Shown here piece after piece: positions 1-9,490 of a stretch of 64,000 nt of DNA. Source of the DNA: Sulfurisphaera ohwakuensis (GTDB lineage: Archaea; Thermoproteota; Thermoprotei_A; Sulfolobales; Sulfolobaceae); NCBI RefSeq assembly GCF_009729055.1, contig NZ_CP045484.1, positions 2,552,872 through 2,616,871 of the forward strand, in the 5' to 3' direction. Every line of letters begins with the position of its first letter. The first letter of the stretch is position 1. The notes beneath the pieces are model-generated. The model was not told where the DNA came from, did no database searches, and saw only the letters and a list, made by a program, of their open reading frames with translations. A program made the translations under genes and the position numbers.

Positions 1-1050
1 GCTCTTCTCTTTCAAGACAGAACATTCTGTAGAACTATTTGTCCATTAAGCGCACCTTTGGCGATAAATACAATGATATCTCCATTAGGAACTTTTACCG
101 CAAAAGATCCTAATGTTTGTAAGAAATGTACTACCAAGGATTGTATGAAGGGAAATGATAAGACTCATGGATGCCCATGGTTTGCATCACCAGTAAGCGT
201 TTCTTCCTCGCCATTCTGTGGATTAGCTAGTGATTGTTATAAAGCTTGTCCACACGGAAATATAGATTGGCCCATAAAGAGGTTTCCATGGTTAGATGGA
301 TTATTTACTACTAGGAAAAGATACGATATAGCAGTGTCCGTATTAATACTTTTAGGAGTCGTATTCTTTCAATTCTTTAATGCATTACCATTATACTCTA
401 TGATAGATTCTTGGCTAAATACTGTTACAGGATGGATAAATATTGCTCAATCTCTCGGACCCGGACTAAGTAAATATGGTTGGAGTACTTCTGGTTATCC
501 AAACCCCCTTGATTACGCGTTTCTAAATTCAGTACCATTCCTAGTAGTTATCCCAATTGCTAAGCTTACTAAGAAATATAGGTTAGCTTTCACATCGATA
601 TCTTACTCACTAATACCATTATTTGCAGCAACTATTCTGACGAGGAATTTGCCAAAATTACTTGGAGGAGCGTTATTGATTCTTAACGAAATTACAAATC
701 CAGTTGGGGTTGGAATGCATAATTCTCAGATATATTCAACATTCTGGGGACATATACTTCAAATATTAGGAAGTAATCCTACTGAAGCAACTGCTGAATG
801 GTGGGTAATGTTAGTCATGGAAGCTGTAAACGTATTTGGCATTTACTTATCTTTAAGGGCTTCTAAGACATTATCAGAAGTTGACGAAATTCCAAGGAAA
901 TACTATTACGTTCCAATATTAGTGTTAGGAATTTCGTTCATTTTAATAACATATTGGATGTGTAGTCCAGCTTCACCATCTCTGCCGTTCTACAATAAGT
1001 ACTTAGGAAATCTAATTTATAACCCATTACAAGCACAACCACCATTCTGA
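1..1050 (+). CDS. Membrane polyferredoxin, NapH/NosR/CcoG-like (5' end outside window)
   Basis: The reading frame is open from base 1, so the gene begins upstream of the window; TTG at 58 is not the true start. Before it the frame reads [13 protein letters not shown], a cluster-type Cys motif. Further Cys groups follow: [32 protein letters not shown]. This pattern is typical of membrane 4Fe-4S proteins of the NapH/NosR/CcoG kind, which pass electrons between the quinone pool and periplasmic or cytoplasmic partners. The C-terminal two thirds holds about five or six hydrophobic segments and ends near residue 330 of the visible part. The next gene, a ferredoxin-CBS protein, starts 9 bases downstream, so the two are probably one operon. 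The electron-transfer role is inferred; the exact partner is unknown. Confidence 0.8.
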   Translation, partial: ALLFQDRTFCRTICPLSAPLAINTMISPLGTFTAKDPNVCKKCTTKDCMKGNDKTHGCPWFASPVSVSSSPFCGLASDCYKACPHGNIDWPIKRFPWLDGLFTTRKRYDIAVSVLILLGVVFFQFFNALPLYSMIDSWLNTVTGWINIAQSLGPGLSKYGWSTSGYPNPLDYAFLNSVPFLVVIPIAKLTKKYRLAFTSISYSLIPLFAATILTRNLPKLLGGALLILNEITNPVGVGMHNSQIYSTFWGHILQILGSNPTEATAEWWVMLVMEAVNVFGIYLSLRASKTLSEVDEIPRKYYYVPILVLGISFILITYWMCSPASPSLPFYNKYLGNLIYNPLQAQPPF

Positions 1051-1059
1051 GGTGAGATT

Positions 1060-2058
1060 GTGGAACCTATAGTTATAATTGATGCTGATAGATGTGTTGG
1101 TTGTTTTATGTGTGAAAAAGCATGCGCATTAGCAAAATGTATAGAGGTGGATGAAGTTGATAGAATAGCTAAAGTAGTAAGACCCTGGGACTGTACGGGC
1201 TGTGGCGCATGTGAAAGGGTTTGCCCATATTCATGCATAATAGTAATATCCGATCCTACGGAAGTCAGTAAAAGAGCAAAGATAACGGTAAGTAGGGTAA
1301 CAAGGTATATGAATAAACCAGTAATTATGTGTAACGGAAACGAGAGAATATACGAAGTAGCTAAGATAATGAGTAATTTTAGTATAGCTTCTTTACCATT
1401 CTACAGAGAAGAAAAACTTAACATTATCACAGAGAGTGACGTAGTGAAACTTTATCTAAATAGAAAGGATGATATATCTAATTTTGAAAATCCTGCTATA
1501 ACTGTAACGGAGAAAGAGACAGTATTTGATGCCATAAAGATAATGTTAGAGAAAGATATAGGGCATCTTCCAGTAATATCTGTCAAGGGAGAGATTATTG
1601 GAATGTTATCTATAAGGGACTGTTTAAGGGGTATTAGTGTAACGGATATAATAAATACTAAATTATTGCCATTTAAGGGTACAGAATCTATAAGAGATGT
1701 AGTAAAAGATTTTAAACACATAGTAGTTGATGAAAATACTATTCTCATAGATGCGTTACAAATAATGAATAGAGAAAAAGTTAAAGCACTTATTGTACAA
1801 GGAGAAAAAATAGGTATCTTCACTATTAGAGATGCTATCAAAATGATAGGTAATAAGAGCAAGGAAGACGAGAAGATAAAGCCTAGGGAAGTACCTATAC
1901 TTTCTATTAATGATAAAATAAATAAAGCAGTAGGTATAATGCTACAGCACAATCTTAGGCATATAATAATATCTGATGAAAATAGTAATTATTACTTGAT
2001 GCAAGTTAAAGAATTAATAAAAGATATGATCTGGGTAGAGAAATCTATTACAGACTAA
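1060..2058 (+). CDS. Dicluster ferredoxin fused to four CBS motifs
   Basis: GTG start preceded by a good ribosome site (GAGGTGAG, 1048-1055). Residues about 10-65 carry two 4Fe-4S motifs, [11 protein letters not shown] and [15 protein letters not shown]. The remaining 260 residues contain four CBS motifs in tandem (starting near [26 protein letters not shown] and VPILSINDK), i.e. two Bateman modules, which in other proteins bind adenine nucleotides. No enzyme domain is present. The close spacing to the membrane polyferredoxin upstream suggests that the pair acts together, perhaps with nucleotide level gating electron flow; this is inference. The protein is soluble, with no signal peptide or membrane segment. 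It converges on the next gene with a gap of only 4 bases. Confidence 0.85.
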   Translation: MEPIVIIDADRCVGCFMCEKACALAKCIEVDEVDRIAKVVRPWDCTGCGACERVCPYSCIIVISDPTEVSKRAKITVSRVTRYMNKPVIMCNGNERIYEVAKIMSNFSIASLPFYREEKLNIITESDVVKLYLNRKDDISNFENPAITVTEKETVFDAIKIMLEKDIGHLPVISVKGEIIGMLSIRDCLRGISVTDIINTKLLPFKGTESIRDVVKDFKHIVVDENTILIDALQIMNREKVKALIVQGEKIGIFTIRDAIKMIGNKSKEDEKIKPREVPILSINDKINKAVGIMLQHNLRHIIISDENSNYYLMQVKELIKDMIWVEKSITD

Positions 2059-2062
2059 TTTT

Positions 2063-2374
2063 TTATGTGTTTACTTGTTGGAATATTTTGTGTGTTGGTC
2101 TACCCTCAATAATACTCCTACCATACTCAACAGTCTCCCTATAAGCAGTACTGTTGATAAAATTCTTATAAGACTCCAAATCCTCCCACTCACTATAAAT
2201 CAAATACTCAGAAGGATCATCAACACTCCTATAAAGCCTAGCACCCCTAAAACCCTTAAAATTAGACAAAAAAGAAGCAACTTCACCAAACTTCCTCTCA
2301 AACTCATTCTCAAAACCCCTCTTAACCCTATAATAAAAACCAACACTAATCAACCAAAAACACCCATAAACCAT
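2063..2374 (-). CDS. ABM-domain (ferredoxin-like fold) monooxygenase-type protein
   Basis: A 103-residue protein whose core (VGFYYRVKRGFENEFERKF ... EYLIYSEWEDLESYKNF) matches the antibiotic-biosynthesis-monooxygenase/heme-degrading type of dimeric alpha-beta fold: an initial strand, a helix, a strand with Arg-Tyr, a strand with YSEW, and a helix. Length is usual for the family. The first ten residues are hydrophobic, and a later start cannot be excluded. Substrate is unknown; members oxidise quinols or polyketides, or degrade heme, and many have no known reaction. The gene is convergent with the ferredoxin-CBS gene. The long region upstream (2375-2786) contains paired palindromes. The complementary strand also has a long open frame here, rejected because of its biased composition. 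Confidence 0.75.
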   Translation of the reverse strand: MVYGCFWLISVGFYYRVKRGFENEFERKFGEVASFLSNFKGFRGARLYRSVDDPSEYLIYSEWEDLESYKNFINSTAYRETVEYGRSIIEGRPTHKIFQQVNT

Positions 2375-2786
2375 TATATCAATATGTTATAAAAGATTAA
2401 CCACCACACATTACTAGTTTTTCTTGGTTTCAAGACTTTAAAATATCTGAAGTTAGCAGATACATAAAAATTTAATAAGTTTACAGCTTAATGTAAACAT
2501 TGCAATTTTTAGGAATAATTTTTAAAATTTCTAATAAATAAAATCATGGTTATGCTGTAGGTGGAATACAGCTCACTATAATTTTATGAAATTCATTTTA
2601 TAAAATTACGACTTGGCGTAAAACAATTCATATCTTTACGACATGGCGTAAAACTAAAATTGAATATACTCTTTCAATTCTTAATAACTAAACTATACCT
2701 TATAATCAATTCTAAAGATATTATCTACTATTTAGATAATCTTTTGCATAATTAAAAAGGTAAATAAAGAAAATAGTTATTGTAAT
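2375..2786. other. Intergenic region upstream of the ABM gene
   Basis: No open frame of note. The stretch is very AT-rich and contains the paired palindromes described separately at 2606-2654. It lies between the start of the ABM gene and the end of the next minus-strand gene, so any promoter here serves the ABM gene. Confidence 0.6.
2606..2654. promoter_or_regulatory. Two direct copies of a TTACG-N6-CGTAA palindrome
   Basis: The 19-mers TTACGACTTGGCGTAAAAC (2606-2624) and TTACGACATGGCGTAAAAC (2636-2654) differ at one base and start exactly 30 bases apart, close to three helical turns. Each contains an inverted repeat TTACG-N6-CGTAA. This arrangement is that of a dimeric repressor or activator site bound on one face of DNA. 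The pair lies 232-280 bases upstream of the minus-strand ABM gene. No regulator can be named. Confidence 0.5.
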
Positions 2787-3557
2787 TTATGATATTGTTT
2801 TAGCTCCTAAAGTTATTGTTTTAGAATAATAGAAAATCATGGAAATTATTATCATCGCATCATAAGGATATGGAGAAATAAAAACTAGTAGTGTAGTTAA
2901 TGCTAATAAGCCATAAATTATCTTCCAAGTTTTATCAGAGTTTAAAATTCCTATTATAGAGAAAATAACGGAAAATCCTATACTCGTGTAAACCCATTCG
3001 TAAAAACTGAATATAGTTGGAGGAAAAGTAGCTACGCCTATTAGCGCGAATAGATTTTTGAATATGTCACCCCTAATAAAATGATAAAGATAAAGACCTA
3101 ACATTTCAACCATCATTGGATAGAAAAACCATAAACTATTCACAGAATAATAAACTGAAGATAAAACTGTAGTAAAAAGTCCTCTTCCGTATTGTGCTAA
3201 TGTAAAAGTAGTACCCATAAGGATCTCATTTATAACGACTAATATGCCTAATGCTACTGAATGAAGTTTTAAGTTGTTAATTACTCTATTTGAGATATCT
3301 TCCGCGATCATAAAATAATATGCTAGAACGATAATCATGTAAATCATGTTAATTCCAAATGCTATTTCCAATGATTCTTGAGATGGAGAAAGCAGATAAA
3401 GTACAGCACCAACTAACATGAGCATCATCATACCTAAAATGAAGTATACGAAGAATACTCTGGTATAACTTCTTCCATTTATAGCAAAAATTAGTGTAGC
3501 AATTATTGCCATTACCATTATACTCGCAAGAACAGACAATATAATCAAGGATACCAT
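2787..3557 (-). CDS. Multi-spanning membrane protein, unknown function
   Basis: 256 residues with seven or eight hydrophobic segments spread through the whole length (for example MVSLIILSVLASIMVMAIIA at the N-terminus). Few charged residues occur outside short loops, such as AEDISNRV and NSDKTWK. I recognise no family motif. It stands alone: its 3' end faces the palindrome region and its 5' end is divergent from an MFS exporter gene 245 bases away, so a shared regulatory region is possible. The ATG start is plausible because no in-frame start lies just upstream. Confidence 0.7.
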   Translation of the reverse strand: MVSLIILSVLASIMVMAIIATLIFAINGRSYTRVFFVYFILGMMMLMLVGAVLYLLSPSQESLEIAFGINMIYMIIVLAYYFMIAEDISNRVINNLKLHSVALGILVVINEILMGTTFTLAQYGRGLFTTVLSSVYYSVNSLWFFYPMMVEMLGLYLYHFIRGDIFKNLFALIGVATFPPTIFSFYEWVYTSIGFSVIFSIIGILNSDKTWKIIYGLLALTTLLVFISPYPYDAMIIISMIFYYSKTITLGAKTIS

Positions 3558-3801
3558 ATTTTAAATGACGAAAATAGATATAATAAGCTTTGTTACAATG
3601 TGTTTAATAAATATCTAAAAAATTATTATAATGAATACATAGTTTTTAGATATTAACGATAAAAGGATAAATATATGCGAGAATATTGCGGTTAATATTT
3701 ATGTTACTGTTTAATTTTCTACTTATATTTATAGATAATATTAATATTATTTCTCTTCATGAAGGGTAAAGGTTTAGTAGTTTAATGTAGATATATCTTT
3801 A

Positions 3802-5244
3802 ATGGAGAGGACTTTTTTAAAATATGTCCCAATTCTTGCATTTATAACTATAATGACAATGTATGTGGAAATGGTGATTTTGCCTTCTTTACCAGAGATA
3901 GAGAACCAGTTTTCAATAACATCATCAGAAGCCTCATGGATATTATCTTCAGAGACATTAGCAGGAATGGCGCTTGCTCCTTTTCTCGGAAAATTAGCTG
4001 ATAATTACGGAAGGAAGAAAGTCTTAGTCTTTATTCTTATTGCGTACACGCTTAGTGTATTTCTAACTGCGATCTCACCCAATTATCCTATCCTTATTCT
4101 TTCAAGAAGCATACAAGGAATAGGTTTAAGCATAAACCCAATAGCTTATACCATATTACGAGAAAGAATACCAGACAGAGAATTACCAATAGCTCAAGGA
4201 ATTATTGCATCAACTTTTGCAGTAGGTGCTGCAATAGCGATCCCAATTGGGAGTTATATCTCACAGTATTTCTCATGGGAATTTGCATATGAAACAGCAA
4301 TTCCCTTATTAATTTTATCAATCATTATAACTTATGCAATATTACCTTCTTCTGAAAGTAAAATTGTGAGTAAAGAACTAGATACTTTAGGAATACTTCT
4401 TCTCTCCCTATCCTTCTTAGTCTTAGGTGTTGGACTAACTGAAGCACCTACATGGGGCTGGCTATCTTCACAATTTTTTACATCACTTGCAATTTCTTTC
4501 CTTCTTTTTTACATCTTCTCGTTACATATAAGCAAAACTGATAATCCCGTGATAAATCCTCAGGATTTCAAGAATCCTAACATTGCAGTTCCGCTCATCT
4601 CATCATTTATAACAGGTTTCGGTTTATTCCTCACGTTTCAATCCCTAGTATTCATTTTTGAACTTCCTAGTCCAGTTGGTTATGGAATGGATATTCTACA
4701 GACAGGGGAAACTATGGCACCTATTGCATTAATAATGCTAGTTGCCGGACCATTTTTTGGAAGTTTAGTACCAAAAGTTGGTTATAAAAAAGTAATATTA
4801 CTGTCCTCTTCTGTCTCGTCTCTCCTTCTTCTTCTCCTTTCGTATATTATTTCTATTAAAGTTTCAATAATAGAACTCATGGGTTTCTTGGCTTTAATTT
4901 TGTTTTTTATTTCTGGAATGAATGTGACTAGAGTAACTTTACTTATAGCTTCTTCAGATAGAGAAAGAATGAGTACCTTAACTGGTACTAATACTGCAAT
5001 GAGATTAATGGGAAATACTTTAGGACCAATAGTAGTTGGATCGTTAGAAGATACTTTTAAAACACCACTGTTTGAAGGTTATATAAATAACATACCGATG
5101 TTTGCTTTTATTCCTTCAAGACTAGCTTTTGAATACTCATTTTTAGTATCTATGGGGACAACTGTTTTAGTTTCTATATTAGCTACGAGAATAAAAGAAG
5201 AGATTCGTAATAGAAGAATCAGTGTATCTATCAGAACCTCTTAA
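3802..5244 (+). CDS. MFS multidrug-type exporter (DHA family)
   Basis: 480 residues with a repeated hydrophobic pattern of 12-14 segments. The N-terminal half carries the MFS motif A between segments 2 and 3 (GKLADNYGRKKV, residues 63-74) and a motif-C-like Gly-rich segment 5 (FAVGAAIAIPIGSYI). Length and the segment after residue 190 fit the DHA2 group of proton-coupled drug exporters. Substrate cannot be read from sequence. The gene is monocistronic in appearance: 97 bases separate it from the following metal-binding protein, which has its own TATA box. Confidence 0.85.
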   Translation: MERTFLKYVPILAFITIMTMYVEMVILPSLPEIENQFSITSSEASWILSSETLAGMALAPFLGKLADNYGRKKVLVFILIAYTLSVFLTAISPNYPILILSRSIQGIGLSINPIAYTILRERIPDRELPIAQGIIASTFAVGAAIAIPIGSYISQYFSWEFAYETAIPLLILSIIITYAILPSSESKIVSKELDTLGILLLSLSFLVLGVGLTEAPTWGWLSSQFFTSLAISFLLFYIFSLHISKTDNPVINPQDFKNPNIAVPLISSFITGFGLFLTFQSLVFIFELPSPVGYGMDILQTGETMAPIALIMLVAGPFFGSLVPKVGYKKVILLSSSVSSLLLLLLSYIISIKVSIIELMGFLALILFFISGMNVTRVTLLIASSDRERMSTLTGTNTAMRLMGNTLGPIVVGSLEDTFKTPLFEGYINNIPMFAFIPSRLAFEYSFLVSMGTTVLVSILATRIKEEIRNRRISVSIRTS

Positions 5245-5341
5245 CAGTTGTTTAAAAAATTTAATTTCTCCTAATGACATAAAAATTGATTTATAAAATA
5301 TAAAAAAGAAAGTTTATAATTATTCTTGAGATAGTAGTATT

Positions 5342-5605
5342 ATGCAAGAAATTAGCTTTAAAGTATCTGGTATATATTGTGAGAATTGCGTCAGAAAAGT
5401 GTATAAAGCTCTATCAACATTAAAGGGAGTAATTGATATCCAAATTATCCCTAACTTTAATGAAGAATACGCTGAAGTACATTTGAAATGCGAAAGAAAA
5501 ATACCTAGAGAAGAAATTGAAGATGTAATAAGTGAAGTTTCACAAGAAACTCCCTATCATGAATATAGGGTTATTTGGGTAAAGCGTAGATTACTCTTCA
5601 GTTAA
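5342..5605 (+). CDS. Heavy-metal-associated (HMA) domain protein, copper-chaperone-like
   Basis: 87 residues with one HMA ferredoxin-like domain. The metal-binding loop GIYCENC puts the Cys pair at residues 13 and 16 in the usual G-x-x-C-x-x-C context, followed by a helix (VRKVYKALSTLKGV). Known family members carry Cu(I), Zn or similar ions, or serve as domains of metal pumps. A TATA-like stretch TTTATAAT lies about 26 bases before the ATG, so the mRNA is probably leaderless. The C-terminus (about 20 residues, RVIWVKRRLLFS) extends past the normal domain. No copper ATPase or regulator is adjacent, so the ion is uncertain. Confidence 0.8.
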   Translation: MQEISFKVSGIYCENCVRKVYKALSTLKGVIDIQIIPNFNEEYAEVHLKCERKIPREEIEDVISEVSQETPYHEYRVIWVKRRLLFS

Positions 5606-5635
5606 ACATTTTATTGTTCGAACTAAAACAAATTT

Positions 5636-6628
5636 GTGAAGGCATTAGTTTTTGATAAAAGCGGAATCGAAAACCTTAAATACACGGATTATGAAGATCC
5701 AAAAATTGGTCCAAACGAAGTTCTAATTAGAGTAAGATATGCTGGAGTAAATCCAGTAGATTACTATACTGTAACAAGGCTTAATGTAAAACCACTTCCT
5801 CATATACCGGGTGTAGAGTTTGCTGGAGAAGTTGAAAAAGTAGGTGATAATGTAACTAAAGTTAAACCCGGTGATAGAGTTACAATCTACGGTAGAATAT
5901 TCGACGGTACTTGCGATATGTGTATGATAGGTTATGAGACTTTATGTAGAAGTGGTGGAAGAATAGGAGTAGATGCTAATGGTGGTTGGAGTGAGTACAT
6001 TTCAGTTGAGGAAAAGTATGTATTTAAATTGCCTAATGAATTTTCGTGGGAGTTAGGAAGTAGCATGACTGTTTCAGCTTTAACTGCTTATCATGCATTA
6101 AAAGAGGCTAATTTAAAGCCTGGAGAAGTTTTAGTAGTTTTTGGTGCATCCGGAAATACTGGAATGTTTGCAGTGCAGTTAGGTAAGAAATTTGGTGCTA
6201 AAGTTATTGCTGTAAGTAGGAAAAGCTGGTTAAAGGATTTTGGTGCAGATCTAGTTGTCGGATATGATGAAGTTGAAGAGAAGGTGAAAGAATTCACTAA
6301 CGGAAAAATGGCTGATGTTGTAATTGATTCCTTAGGAGGTAAGTTATGGAATAAGGGATTTTCTGTTGTTGGTGTGAAAGGAAGAATAGTAACTTTCGGG
6401 ACCCTTTTAGGTGCAGAGGTTAGTTTAAATCTATCTGAACTTTATTCTAAGCATATTTCAATATTGGGAGTTAATAGGGGAAATAGGAAGGATTTCGTTG
6501 AACTACTTGAATTATGCAAAGATTGCAAAGTAAAGACTCACAAAATTTACAAACTCGAAGAAGGTAAAGAAGCCTTAGAAGAATTGTTTAACGAGAAGAG
6601 GGATGGAAGAATTTTCCTCTCAACTTAA
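5636..6628 (+). CDS. MDR-family NAD(P)-dependent oxidoreductase
   Basis: 330 residues, usual for zinc-type alcohol dehydrogenase/quinone oxidoreductase proteins. The N-terminal GroES-like domain has GPNEVLIRVRYAGVNPVDYY and HIPGVEFAGEV; the Rossmann domain has VFGASGNTGMFAVQLGKKFGA. The Cys of the catalytic zinc site is replaced (NPVDYYT), as in quinone-oxidoreductase-type members. A Cys cluster (TCDMCMIGYETLC) resembles the structural zinc lobe but is incomplete by one Cys. A non-zinc reductase acting on quinones, enals or enoyl thioesters is therefore more likely than a classical alcohol dehydrogenase. GTG start, chosen because the first residues KALVFDKSGIENL are typical. Confidence 0.8.
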   Translation: MKALVFDKSGIENLKYTDYEDPKIGPNEVLIRVRYAGVNPVDYYTVTRLNVKPLPHIPGVEFAGEVEKVGDNVTKVKPGDRVTIYGRIFDGTCDMCMIGYETLCRSGGRIGVDANGGWSEYISVEEKYVFKLPNEFSWELGSSMTVSALTAYHALKEANLKPGEVLVVFGASGNTGMFAVQLGKKFGAKVIAVSRKSWLKDFGADLVVGYDEVEEKVKEFTNGKMADVVIDSLGGKLWNKGFSVVGVKGRIVTFGTLLGAEVSLNLSELYSKHISILGVNRGNRKDFVELLELCKDCKVKTHKIYKLEEGKEALEELFNEKRDGRIFLST

Positions 6629-6675
6629 TAGTTTTTTGAAACCATATTTATTAACATAAAAATGGATAATAATTT

Positions 6676-7581
6676 ATGCCAATTTGTCCTTCATGTGAAA
6701 TTAAATTTAACAATTGGTATGATGTTGCAGAACATATAGATCTCATGGCTAATAAGAGGAGTGATAAGTCTCATGTTATGTGGCTTAATAGGAACTTAAG
6801 TATAAAGAGACTTAGCAAAGAAGAGTTAGCAAAGAAATTAGAAGACTATTTCTCAACTCCAGAAGGTTTAGGAATGTGGATAAGAAAAAGATTCATAGAA
6901 AAATTCTATGGTGAGAACCCTCATCCTTTCATATTGGCAATGCAAAAACCTACCAGAGGTGTTCTTTTAGGATATGTCATAGAACATCAACATTTCTTAA
7001 AGAATTGGGTTAAGGTACTTTCTTCTATCGTGTTTAAAACTGACAAAGATGAAGTAGTTGAATATGAGTTGGAAAATATAGCTGTTGAATTTATAGGATA
7101 TAAAGGAAGACCTTCTCATTATGAGCTTCTATTAAGAATGGGAGAATCACTTGGAATGTCAAGAGAGAAAATACTTAATACGCAACCGTTACCAGATACA
7201 CAATTTGCTATTAATACTTGGAGAAGAATTGCTGAGGAAAAACATTGGTTAATTACTATGGCTTGTATGCATAGTTTAGAGTTAGTTGCAGATCGTAGTT
7301 TGAGAAATTATGGTGCAAAACTACACTATTTCGATCCACAAATATTAACGTCTGACGAATACTCTCAAGCAGTTAAGGATTTTTTGAGAGAGGGTTATGA
7401 AGCTGATGTTTCACATGCTGGAGAGGCTTTACACTTAGTTGAAAAATACGCTAAAGGAATAGAAGAAGAGATCCAAATAAATGTGTTAAAATCATTTGAT
7501 GCTTTCTCCAAGTATTTGTTTGCTAGATTGGAAAGGGGAATTGAGTTAGAACCACAACTTATGAGGGTGATCACAAGATGA
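6676..7581 (+). CDS. Zinc-finger protein with PqqC/TENA-like helical domain
   Basis: 301 residues. The N-terminus has a C2H2 pattern (C4, C7, H20, H33). The remainder is helical and resembles the heme-oxygenase-like fold of PqqC, TENA and CADD proteins: [49 protein letters not shown] and [16 protein letters not shown] carry His and Glu residues that could bind a di-metal centre. The reaction is unknown. A TATA-like box (CCATATTTATTAAC, 6642-6655) sits about 26 bases upstream of the ATG. The stop codon overlaps the start of the next gene (ATGA), so the two are translated together and probably act together. Confidence 0.7.
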   Translation: MPICPSCEIKFNNWYDVAEHIDLMANKRSDKSHVMWLNRNLSIKRLSKEELAKKLEDYFSTPEGLGMWIRKRFIEKFYGENPHPFILAMQKPTRGVLLGYVIEHQHFLKNWVKVLSSIVFKTDKDEVVEYELENIAVEFIGYKGRPSHYELLLRMGESLGMSREKILNTQPLPDTQFAINTWRRIAEEKHWLITMACMHSLELVADRSLRNYGAKLHYFDPQILTSDEYSQAVKDFLREGYEADVSHAGEALHLVEKYAKGIEEEIQINVLKSFDAFSKYLFARLERGIELEPQLMRVITR

Positions 7582-7895
7582 AGATAATAGTAAATGGAAA
7601 AGAGGCTGGAAGTAAAGAAACCGGATGTGCATTATGCGGAGCTACTTGGGGAGAGTATTATGAAGAGATTGATGGTGACAGATTGTTCTTTTGTTGTGAT
7701 TTCTGTGCATTAGAATTTAAGAACATGGTTAACGAGGTTAAGAAAAGGACTGGATGGAGTAAAATAGACGAATTAATAATTAATGGTAATTATTACACTG
7801 GAAGAACTTGCATAGCTAAGTTAGGAGAAAAAGAATATAAATTCTATGTGAAGTTTAATGAAGAAGGAGATGTGGGAATATTTAAAGAAGTCTAA
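7578..7895 (+). CDS. Cys-rich TRASH-like metal-binding protein
   Basis: 105 residues. [14 protein letters not shown] ... [15 protein letters not shown] gives two Cys pairs about 20 residues apart, with Phe/Leu around the second pair. This matches the layout of the TRASH/treble-clef type of metal-binding module, and may belong to the small Thermoplasma Ta0938-like proteins, though I cannot confirm that. The rest is an alpha-beta tail without clear motifs. It overlaps the PqqC-like gene by four bases, which implies a tight functional link such as metal delivery to that protein (inference). Confidence 0.65.
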   Translation: MKIIVNGKEAGSKETGCALCGATWGEYYEEIDGDRLFFCCDFCALEFKNMVNEVKKRTGWSKIDELIINGNYYTGRTCIAKLGEKEYKFYVKFNEEGDVGIFKEV

Positions 7896-8050
7896 TTATG
7901 TGTACAATTTCATTAGGTAAGTTGTTTTCTTTTCTTTAAATAGATGATAATTTCTTCTATCATTTATGGTACTTTTTAAAAGTACATATAAACATATCTT
8001 GTAATTTCAATCAATCAATATATTATTAGAAAAATTAGATAAACAAAAAA

Positions 8051-8329
8051 TTATTTACTTTGTAGTTGTTGCTGTTTCTTTAATTCTTCGATTTGTTTTT
8101 GTAATTCTTCAATCTTTTTGACTAACTCATCACTCTTGTTTTGTTGAGATAATTGCTGTTGCATTTGAGCTAATTCCAACTCCGCCTCAAGTTGTCCCTT
8201 CTTAAATTCGCCGGTAGCTCTTCCTAATGATCTAAAGACTTCTGGTAACTTTGAAGCTCCGAAAAAGAGTAAAATTACTACAATAAGTAATATTGCAGTA
8301 TCAGTAATAGTTAGAGCCATATTTATCAT
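8051..8329 (-). CDS. tatA: Twin-arginine translocase subunit TatA
   Basis: 92 residues: a short N-terminal segment, a single membrane helix (about residues 7-24, TDTAILLIVVILLFFGASKL), the conserved FG hinge, then the amphipathic helix LPEVFRSLGRATGEFKKG, followed by a long Gln/Glu/Lys coiled-coil tail. Length and order are those of TatA/E. TatA forms the pore that exports folded proteins with twin-arginine signals; tatC is not in the window. A TATA-like box (ACTTATAAAC in gene sense) lies about 26 bases upstream of the first ATG, supporting that start, although ATG at codon 4 is possible. It is relevant to whether the nitrate reductase here is exported, since NarG lacks a Tat signal. Confidence 0.92.
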   Translation of the reverse strand: MINMALTITDTAILLIVVILLFFGASKLPEVFRSLGRATGEFKKGQLEAELELAQMQQQLSQQNKSDELVKKIEELQKQIEELKKQQQLQSK

Positions 8330-8426
8330 ATCAAATTCCTAAATTCATGTTTATAAGTCTTTCTCTTGAATTTTAGTTTAACTAAAAATCTCCATGTTAA
8401 AGCAAAAATGAGGATTTAAATAAGGA

Positions 8427-9098
8427 TAGCAGTTATTCTACTTTAACGTAACTTAAAAGTTTTCATCAAACCTAGAGCAACCCCATAAACGAATTTCAAC
8501 GAACCGGAGAAGCTTCCACGCTCTTCAAGTTAAGGGAGTTGATCAAATCTCTGACTGTGTTAACAACCATCATGAAGAGGAGCAAGTAGCCTTGAAGCCT
8601 CTTTAGGAAAGAGGAATCTTGCATACCCAAAGTCTTTACATCCCTGTGTAACTTCTCTATCTCCCACCTAACCTTCCAAGTTGCATCTATCTCCTCATCG
8701 TTTAGAGTAAGAGCAGTAGTGTATAAGTTTAGCCTATTAGCTTTATATTCCAGTATTAACAACTTTATAGTAATAACCCTATCTCCTAGGATCAAGTCAG
8801 CCAAGTAAGAACCTGGAGGGAGATCTCTGACGTGGGGTAGTTTAACCCGAACGTGATGGATGTGTTTCTAATGCTTGCCTCTTATCAAGGCCATGAGTGC
8901 TAAAATGATACGTTTCTGCTCAATCCGTTCATCTTCAGTATTCCAATCAGGTAATTGAAGGACTTAATGAACTTACTCCTTGTAACGTTCAGCTCCTTCT
9001 CGGACTTCACAGTTTTCAATCAACCAAGCGCCCAATTAAAAACTTTATCGATAGTACCATGAACTTTGTATTACCGAGAAAAAGTAGAACAACTACTA
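8427..9098 (-). mobile_element. Internally deleted copy of the 1.2-kb DDE-type IS (ISC1217-like)
   Basis: Bounded by TAGCAGTTATTCTACTTT (8427-8444) and its imperfect complement AAAGTAGAACAACTACTA (9081-9098). The same ends bound the complete element at 48503-49706. This copy is only 672 bp because about 500 bp of the middle of the transposase is missing. No target duplication was found, which suggests age or rearrangement. Assignment to an ISC1217-like group rests on size and general resemblance. Confidence 0.8.
8496..9022 (-). pseudogene. Transposase remnant of the deleted IS
   Basis: The longest open part (8496-8804) encodes residues such as KVRWEIEKLHRDVKTLGMQDSSFLKR, nearly the same as the C-terminal part of the transposase at 48519-49618. 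Bases 8935-9022 are recognisably related to its N-terminal coding part, but the centre with the first catalytic Asp is gone and the frame is broken. The product cannot be active. Confidence 0.8.
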
Positions 9099-9223
9099 TG
9101 AAAATAAAGATATTCTAAGTTTATATTGAAGATAAGGAAGTAAAGAAGATATTTGAAGAAGGAATAGAAATTATAGCATATCATATTATTTAAGTTAGAG
9201 ATTTTTATTTTAACATCACATTT

Positions 9224-9488
9224 CTATATAGTTTGAGTATCTGGATCTGGGTGTATTGTTACTAAAATTAACTCGCTGCTCCTTTTAGCTATTATGTATC
9301 TTATTTTCGCACAAGATCTAAAGTGAATAACTACCCTCCATCTTTCTGATTCGCCTAGGCGTAAATTAGGAGTTTGAGGAATTCCTTTTACTCTTTCTAA
9401 AAATGTTAATACTTCATTACTTAAGGGATCTATTGGATCATTAAATTTACTTAAATACCGCTTAATATCTTCTAAATGTTTTTAGCAT
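9224..9488 (-). pseudogene. RelE-like small protein gene broken by one extra A
   Basis: ATG at 9488 lies 2 bases after the stop of the upstream gene. After MLK the frame must shift by one base within an A5 run (9479-9483) to give HLEDIKRYLSKFNDPIDPL and continue to the stop at 9224, about 87 residues. The second half (RWRVVIHFRSCAKIRYIIAK then ELILVTIHPDPDT) has the basic beta-strand pattern of RelE/ParE-type toxins, though the match is weak. Removing one A restores a complete gene. Together with 9491-9814 it looks like a two-gene toxin-antitoxin-like operon. The cause may be mutation, sequencing error or slippage. Confidence 0.55.
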
Positions 9489-9490
9489 GA

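Noticed and set aside
2075-2392. 105-codon plus-strand frame rich in Thr, Asn, Ile and Pro
   Set aside because: It is antisense to the ABM gene, and its composition is that of a complementary frame.
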